DNA of 64,000 nt from Rhizobiaceae bacterium (lineage in GTDB: Bacteria; Pseudomonadota; Alphaproteobacteria; Rhizobiales; Rhizobiaceae), in the NCBI GenBank assembly GCA_023953775.1, contig JAMLJD010000007.1:1-64000 (forward strand). The letters are read 5' to 3'. Position 1 is the first letter of the stretch. Each line of letters begins with the position of its first letter. The position numbers and the translations under genes were made by a program. Below are positions 58,862 through 64,000 of the stretch, piece by piece. The notes under the pieces are model-generated. The model had not been told where the DNA came from, searched no databases, and was given only the letters and a program-made list of their open reading frames with translations.

Positions 58862-60359
58862 TCAGACCGGGACGTCATCAGCCATTTTCTCGATGCTGTT
58901 GCGGTCGGCCTTACCGCCGGCACCGCTTGACGACCGTCCTGAATACATCACCAGCACGCGGTTCGAGAGGCGCAGGACCTCGTCGAGCTCGGTCGATACC
59001 AGAAGCACGGCATGGCCGCTGTCGCGCATCAACCCTCGGTATGGATCATTTCGATCTGCGCCGATGTCGACACCCCAGGCTCGGGCTTCGGCGATGACCA
59101 GCGCGGTTTCGCGCGACAGCTCCTACTGGATGACGAGCTTCTGCTTGCTGCTGCCCGACATGGTGGATACGAGCGTGAACCGGGGCCGCGGACCTTGATC
59201 TGGTAGCGCTCGATCGCGCTGCGCGAACTGTACCATCGCCGAGCGGTCGAGAAAGAGGCCGCGGCGAGAACGCGCCGACGTCGTCGCGCCCCGCATTGGC
59301 GTTTTCCGCCACCGTCGCGCCCAGCGCCATTCACGCTGCCTGTCCTCGAATGGCTGAGGCCGCGCGTTGGCGTGCGCCAACGTCGAGCGCCTCGATCCGC
59401 CGTCCTTGCCAACTCGATCGTTCCGCCGGCCACCTACCGCAACCCGGCGATCGCCTGGATCAGCTCGGCCTGGCTGTTGCCGCTGACGCCGGCGATGCCG
59501 ACGATCTCGCCCTGCCGGATATCGACCTGAGCGGTCCGACCTGCGCGCCGGAACCGGCGACCTGCAGGTCCTTCACCGACAGGACGAAGCAGGGTCCCGC
59601 TCGCGTGCGACTTGGCCGGATCGGCGGCGCAGTTCGCCACCGACGATCTCGCGGGCAATGCGATCCCTGGAGGTCTCCGCCAGCGGCAGCGAGGAGACCA
59701 GCTTGTTGCCGCACATGACGGTCACGTGATCGGCGATCTCCATGACCTCGTCGAGCTTGTGGGTGATGATGACGACCGACTTGCTTACCGCCGCGAAGCT
59801 GCGCAGGATCGTGAACAGACGGTCCTTCTCCTGCGGCGTCAGCACTGCCGTCGGCTCGTCCAGGATGAGCACGGGAGGCGTCGCGGTAGAGCATTTTGAG
59901 GATCTCGACGACCTGCTTTCTGCCGACAGCGAGGCTGCCCACCCTGGCGTCGAGGTCGATCGCGATGCCGTGCTGGTCGAAGCCGCCGCAGGCGAGCTTG
60001 CGCCGCGCCGCCGCGAAATCGACGAAGCCGAACAGCCTCGACCGGCTCGCCGCACAGGACGATGTTCTCCAGAACGGTCATCTCCTCCTGCAGCATGAAG
60101 TGCTGGTGCACCATCCCAAGCCCGAAGTGCGGATCGCGTCCTGCGGCGATGCCCACCGCCGCCTTTCTCGTCGACCTCGATGCGGCCTTCGCCTTCGGCC
60201 TGATCAGCCCGAACAGCACGTTCATCAGGTCGATTTGCCGGCGCCGTTCTCGCCGACAACGGCAAGGATCTTGCCGGCCTCGACCTCGACCGACACCGTC
60301 GTCGACCGCGTGACCTGCGGGCCGAAGCGGACGCGGATGCCGTGCAATGCCGCATGCAT
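58862..60359 (-). pseudogene. BMP-family nucleoside ABC transporter ATP-binding protein (two ABC domains), frame-disrupted
   Basis: About 499 residues, the normal length of NupO/RbsA-like double ATPases. Starts [17 protein letters not shown] at 60359; first Walker [21 protein letters not shown], then [19 protein letters not shown] (Q-loop region), [19 protein letters not shown] (Walker B) and [18 protein letters not shown]. Second half: [20 protein letters not shown] and SSKQKLVIQ (signature), VSTELDEVLRLSNRVLVM; ends EKMADDVPV. Numerous frame breaks. Confidence 0.83.
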
Positions 60360-60477
60360 GGGATCAATCGCTCCTCAGTGTGCGCCGTCCATGTCATAAC
60401 AGAACAGCAAAATGACATTTGTCAATCATGTTCCGGACAATTCTTACTTTAGGCCGCTCAATCTCGAACCGGGGCAC

Positions 60478-60508
60478 AAAAAAGCCGCCGATGCGGCGCA
60501 CCGGCGGC
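60478..60508 (-). terminator. Strong terminator between the binding-protein gene and the rest of the transporter
   Basis: Minus strand: an 11-bp stem GCCGCCGGTGC / GCATCGGCGGC with a 3-base loop (60508-60484) and one G-T pair, then TTTTTT (60483-60478). It starts 20 bases after the BMP gene stop and 119 bases before the ATPase start. Partial read-through would give excess binding protein over the membrane complex. Confidence 0.75.
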
Positions 60509-60527
60509 CCCAGGCTGAGCGCGAAGG

Positions 60528-61522
60528 CTACTTCGCCATCATCAGGATCGGTGAGCTTCAGCGTGCCGTCGGCGATCTGGCCGCCGACCTCGCGCATCTT
60601 GCCGCATCGGGTGATCGGCGATCAGGCACTTGCTGTCGGCCATCCCGCCTTCGTCCAGCGCGATTGCCGAGACGCCGCCTTCCTTGATGCCGAGCGTGGT
60701 GAAGATCTTCTTCTCGCCGGCCAGGATCGCGTCCACTGCGGCAGTCCAGCGCGACGTCGACCCGCTCACAGGCTCTGGTCGACGATGAGGCCCGGTATTT
60801 CGACAATGGTTGACGTCGACCGAGAAGACCTTGAAATCGCCTTCCTTGGCCGCTTGAACACGCCGAAATCGCCGCCTATGGTCAGCGGTAGATGTAGTCC
60901 GCGCTTACCGCGTTGAGCGCGACGGCCTGCTCCCCGGGCGAACCGGGTCCGCGAACGGGTTCTCGCCGCCGACCCAGCGACCTCGACCTGGCGCCAGTTC
61001 ACGGCCTCCACGCCCTGGGCGTAGCCGTCCGTGTAGCGGTGCAGGAACGGGATATCGAGCGCGCCGACGACGCCGACCGTGTTGCTTTCGGTCAGCAGGC
61101 CGCTGGCGCCACGCCCATCAGGTGCTTCGCCCTATACTCGCGGAACACCGCGCAATGGACGTTGTCGGGCTGGTTCTCGATGCACTGGTCGACGATCAGG
61201 AACTGCGTATCCGGCGCGGTCGGCGCCAATTTCCCTGACGATGTCGGCGAATTCGGGCCGAGCATCACGACGATCCCGGCGCCCCTTAGCTGACAGCGGC
61301 GTTGACGTTCTCGATCCGCCTTGACGCGGTCTTGCTCGTAGGTCTTGACGTCCATGGCGCTTCTTGCCGGCCTCTTCGATGCCCGTCTTGCCCATCTTGA
61401 GGAACGCATTGACGCCGAGCGTCGGGCGAGACATAGACAAGAAGATCATCGGTACTGGCGGCATTTGCCGCCATCATGGCGAAGCATGGTCGCGCCGGCT
61501 GCAAAGTTTTCAAACCACCCAT
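60528..61522 (-). pseudogene. BMP-family nucleoside-binding lipoprotein/periplasmic protein, frame-disrupted
   Basis: About 330 residues joined. Starts MGGLKTLQPARPCFAMMAAN at 61522 (signal-like), then LGVNAFLKMGKTGIEEAG, TYEQDRVKADRENVNAAVS, PEFADIVREIGAD, FLIVDQCIENQPDNVH, AVFREYRAKHLMGVA, VVGALDIPFLHRYTDGYAQG and DAILAGEKKIFTTLGIKEGG; ends ILMMAK at 60528. This is the BMP (Med/PnrA-like) substrate-binding family that carries purine nucleosides. It is the first gene of the minus-strand operon. Confidence 0.83.
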
Positions 61523-61623
61523 AATTGTCTCCGCTCTGCGGTTGCGCGTAGGAACGCGGCTTGGTCAAGGACGAGGGATCGTGTCCGGCGTGCCGCGAAA
61601 GCGGGTGAGATGCCTGACGCGCA

Positions 61624-61652
61624 ACACTATCCGACCGATAGCCTTTGACAAG
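61624..61652 (-). promoter_or_regulatory. Predicted promoter of the transporter/catabolic operon
   Basis: Minus strand CTTGTC (61652-61647), 17-base spacer, TAGTGT (61629-61624). It faces the binding-protein gene about 100 bases away and overlaps the divergent promoter described next. Confidence 0.4.
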
Positions 61653-61673
61653 TAGCGCGATCTTGAATAGTAC
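61645..61673 (+). promoter_or_regulatory. Predicted promoter of the cupin-SorC-aldolase operon
   Basis: TTGACA (61645-61650), 17-base spacer, TAGTAC (61668-61673). Its -35 box shares bases with the -35 box of the opposing promoter, so the two operons are transcribed from overlapping divergent promoters. Confidence 0.4.
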
Positions 61674-61731
61674 TGGCCAACCTATCTTGACAAATTTCTC
61701 TATTTCTAATGGCTTCCGGAGCACTGTACAG

Positions 61732-62127
61732 ATGACGGCCAGCTTTCTTCACGCCTGCCTGACCGCGGCGAATTCTGGACGACCGAGCGGTGTCATATCA
61801 CGGAGCTGCACAATTGTGACGCCTCGGCCCGAGACCTCGCTCGCCGTTGCCCGTGTCGAGGCGGAGTCACCACCCAACTGCACAGGCTCGACGGCATCTG
61901 CGAGCGCTACATCGTGCGCCGTGGCGAGGGCATTCTCCGAGGTCGACGGCGTGCGCCAGCCGCTGTGCGTCGGCGACCAGGCGGCTATCCCCGGGTGCCG
62001 CCTCCAGCGTATCGGTAAATACCGGTGGCGGCGACCTGGAGTTCTACTGCCTGTGCACGCCGCGTTTCGTGCTGTCGAGCCATCGCGCGTCGACATGGAA
62101 ACCGACACGTCGGAAGGCCGCCAATGA
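61732..62127 (+). pseudogene. Cupin-domain protein, frame-disrupted
   Basis: About 130 residues joined from ATG 61732: GEFWTTERCHITELHN, then VTTQLHRLDGICERYIVRRG, EGIL, EVDGVRQPLCVGDQAAIP, GGGDLEFYCLCTPRF and ETDTSEGRQ-stop at 62127. This is a one-domain cupin; the His/Glu pattern (H-R-L-D-G-x-x-E) points to a metal site as in sugar isomerase-like or aldehyde-handling cupins. Function unknown. The stop overlaps the SorC start (ATGA). Confidence 0.72.
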
Positions 62128-63095
62128 CCAGATCCGTCGAGCTTCATCGTCCACAAGGCCGCATGGCTCTACTACACCCACGGCCTGCGCCAGGAGGAAG
62201 TGGCGGAACGGCTCGACATCTCGCGGGGCATCCGTCGCGGCCTATCTGAAGAAGGCGCGCGAGGTCGGCGTCGTCAACATCTCGACCTCGACGGAGCTTT
62301 TCAGCGCCGGGACTCGTTTGCCCGCCGGATCGAGGACCGGTACGGCCTCCAGTCCGTATGGGCTGCGCCGCAGGGGCCGGGCGAAATCGAGGACGAGAGC
62401 CAGATCCCCGTTCTCGGGGGCCAGCGTGTTTCTCGAACTCGTGCGCAAGGATGACCGCGTCGCGGTCGCTCTGGGGCAAGACCGTCTACCAGATCGCCGA
62501 CGTCATGCCGTTCGCCGACCTGCGCGGCGTCACCGTGGTGCAGCCGCGGCAATCTCGGCGCGCCCTATTCCTACCGCCCTGGTTTCGAGCACGATGGAGA
62601 TCGCGCGCCGGCTGAACGCTGAAGGGCATCAACCTCTACCACGTGCCGCTGGTCCTGTCCACCGAGGACCTCGCCGGTCAGCTCAAACGGGAACCGGTGA
62701 TCCGCGAGCAGCTCTCGGGCATCTACGACTGCACGCTGGCGCTGTTTTCCGTCGGCAGCATCGACGGCGACAGCTATATCGTTGAATGCGGAGCGCTGGA
62801 CGCGCGGCGAGTTGCGCGCCCTGCGCGAGAAGGGCGCGGCCGGCGCTATCGCCGGCCAGCTCATCGACGGGGCGGGCCAGATGCTCGACTGCGCCTACAA
62901 CCGCAGGCTCATCAGCCGACCTCGACGCCATCCGCCATTCCCCAGCGCCTCATGGTCGTCGGGCAGGACAACAAGCTCGGGCTGCCCAGGCGGCGCTGGC
63001 CGGCGGGCTGGCGACGCATCTCGTCGTCACCCATTCGCTGGCTGAAAAAGCTGCTGGCGGACACGCCGGACGCTCCTTCCACGTCACAGGATTGA
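62124..63095 (+). pseudogene. SorC-family sugar-phosphate-responsive transcriptional regulator, frame-disrupted
   Basis: Span of 972 bases, about 323 residues. Helix-turn-helix in AAWLYYTHGLRQEEVAERLD followed by ISRGSVAAYLKKAREVGVV; effector domain with LELVRKDDRVAVALGKTVYQ, MEIARRLNAEGINLYHVPL, REQLSGIYDCTLALFSVGSI, and AAGAIAGQLIDGAGQMLD near the end. SorC/LsrR-type regulators respond to phosphorylated sugars. Between divergent operons with a shared promoter region, it most likely represses both and is relieved by a pentose-1-phosphate or ketose-1-phosphate from the pathway. Confidence 0.8.
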
Positions 63096-63101
63096 AGACC
63101 G

Positions 63102-64000
63102 ATGAAAACCTCTGGAACGACGCCGACGCCGAGCAGCTGGTGAAGCACTATGCCGAGAGCAATGCCTACCGCGATCTGGCGCTGCGGGTCTACACCACCT
63201 GGCTGCTCGGCGGCGATCCCGCCTCGTCCTGCACGGCGGCGGCAATATGTCGTGCAAGATCGCCGTCACGGATCTGCTGGGCGAAAGCTGGGACGTGCTG
63301 TGCGTCAAGGGCAGCGGCTGGGACATGGCGGTGATCGAGCCCGCGGCCTGCCGGCGGTCGTTTCCTGCACCGCTCCTGAAAGCGCGGTCGCTTGAAAGCC
63401 TGTCCGACGAGGACATGGTCGCGCTCCAACGCGCCATCTGATCGATCCTGGCTCGCCCAATCCCGTCGGTCGAGACGCTTCTCCACGCCTTCCTGCCGCA
63501 CAAATTCGTCGGGACCACACCCATTCGACCGCGGTTCTGGCGATCGTCGACCAGGACAACAGCGAAGAGCTGGAGCCGCGAGGTCTTCGGCCCGAAAATG
63601 GGGTTCGTGCCCGACATCAAGCCGGGCTTGATCTCGCCAAGGCTTCGCCGACATCTTCGACCGCGACCCATCCGTGGCAGGCCTGATCCTCGACAAGCAC
63701 GGCACTACCTCGGCGACACCGCCGAGGACGCTCATGGCCGCATGATCGACTATGTGGACCTGGGCGTGAAGACTTATCGCCGCGCGGCAGAAGACGTATA
63801 CAGCGGGTGTCCATTCCGGCGTCGCTTGCCGCGCCCGAGGAGATCGCGCCGATCCTGCGCGGCGCGGTGGCGTTTGCCCGCGGCGAAGGCGGCTATGACC
63901 GCTTCGTCGTCGATTTCCGCACCTCGACCGGGTCAGGCAGTTCCTGTCGCGCGCTGATCTCCAGCGACTCGCCGACACCGGCGTCAGCACGCCCGACCTC
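63102..64000 (+). pseudogene. Class II aldolase part of a bifunctional aldolase/short-chain dehydrogenase, frame-disrupted and cut by window edge
   Basis: Starts at ATG 63102; one A restored gives MKNLWNDADAEQLVKHYAES. Then NAYRDLALRVYTT, LLGGDP, VLHGGGNMSCKIAVTDLLG, VLCVKGSGWDMAVIEPA, ARSLESLSDEDMVALQRA, SPNPSVETLLHAFLPHKFV with DHTHSTAVLAIVDQD, and FVVDFRTS near the edge. This is the aldolase half of the roughly 690-residue RhaD-like aldolase/SDR fusions that split a ketose-1-phosphate to DHAP and an aldehyde which the C-terminal SDR oxidises. The SDR half lies beyond 64000. Confidence 0.82.

Noticed and set aside
53382..60910. Recurring TTACC/GGTAA strings in the broken region, at first suggestive of a dispersed repeat
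   Set aside because: They fall inside different codons and frames with no shared flanks; more easily explained by base-level errors or chance.
53100..63095. Programmed frameshifting as the cause of the many frame breaks
   Set aside because: Breaks are at irregular places, several per gene, without slippery heptamers plus pseudoknots; sequence error or decay is far more likely.

Overview
The window is a GC-rich chromosomal segment of an alphaproteobacterium, most likely order Hyphomicrobiales (Rhizobiales). This rests on MipZ, EipB, DivK/PleD, a rhizobial-type L33, CTTGAC-N17-CTATAT-like promoters, a GTTC-N7-GTTC LexA box and the conserved orders rpsB-tsf-pyrH-frr-uppS-cdsA-rseP-bamA and pyrB-pyrC'-plsY-dprA-topA-rnr. 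Species cannot be fixed from sequence alone.

Layout. 1-7.6 kb: minus-strand core operon from rpsB down to a bamA cut by the left edge. 7.6-14.7 kb: small conserved genes (DUF4031, eipB, RidA, GDPD, FemAB-like, SMR, HIT, DUF6790-like, azlCD, a HEAT-like protein). 14.7-19.7 kb: clpA-clpS, a phasin with a duplicated upstream element, and a SPOR-tailed DD-carboxypeptidase. 19.7-24.5 kb: DnaJ-domain protein, VWA protein, mipZ, DUF1489, L-serine dehydratase and a 42-residue membrane peptide. 24.7-34 kb: ydcF, gatC-GNAT-gatA, UPF0173 hydrolase, ruvX, membrane proteins, AEC transporter and AidB-like dehydrogenase. 34-46.2 kb: pyrB, a pyrC-like gene lacking metal ligands, plsY, dprA, topA, rnr, DUF983, NUDIX, MFS and rpmG. 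46.5-52 kb: divK-pleD, DUF3572, HAD, GNAT, SOS-controlled dinB and a secreted protein.

From about 52.7 kb to the right end every gene is broken by closely spaced single-base frame breaks, although protein families, start/stop overlaps, promoters and a terminator remain recognisable. Everything to the left is clean. The simplest reading is a low-accuracy stretch of assembly rather than a decayed island; this is an inference.

Reassembled across the breaks, the 52-64 kb region is a catabolic gene cluster. A BMP-type nucleoside ABC transporter (binding protein, double ATPase, two permeases), an MTA/SAH-deaminase-like amidohydrolase, a PunA-type purine nucleoside phosphorylase, two SDRs and mtnA lie on the minus strand. 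Divergently lie a cupin, a SorC-family regulator and the start of a class II aldolase of the bifunctional aldolase/short-chain dehydrogenase type. Together they predict a route from an imported (5'-deoxy)adenosine-type nucleoside to inosine analogue, pentose-1-phosphate, ketose-1-phosphate, and then DHAP plus a short aldehyde. It resembles the DHAP shunt for 5'-deoxynucleosides but with a deaminase + PNP entry and a fused aldolase-dehydrogenase exit. It is the most interesting system in the window.
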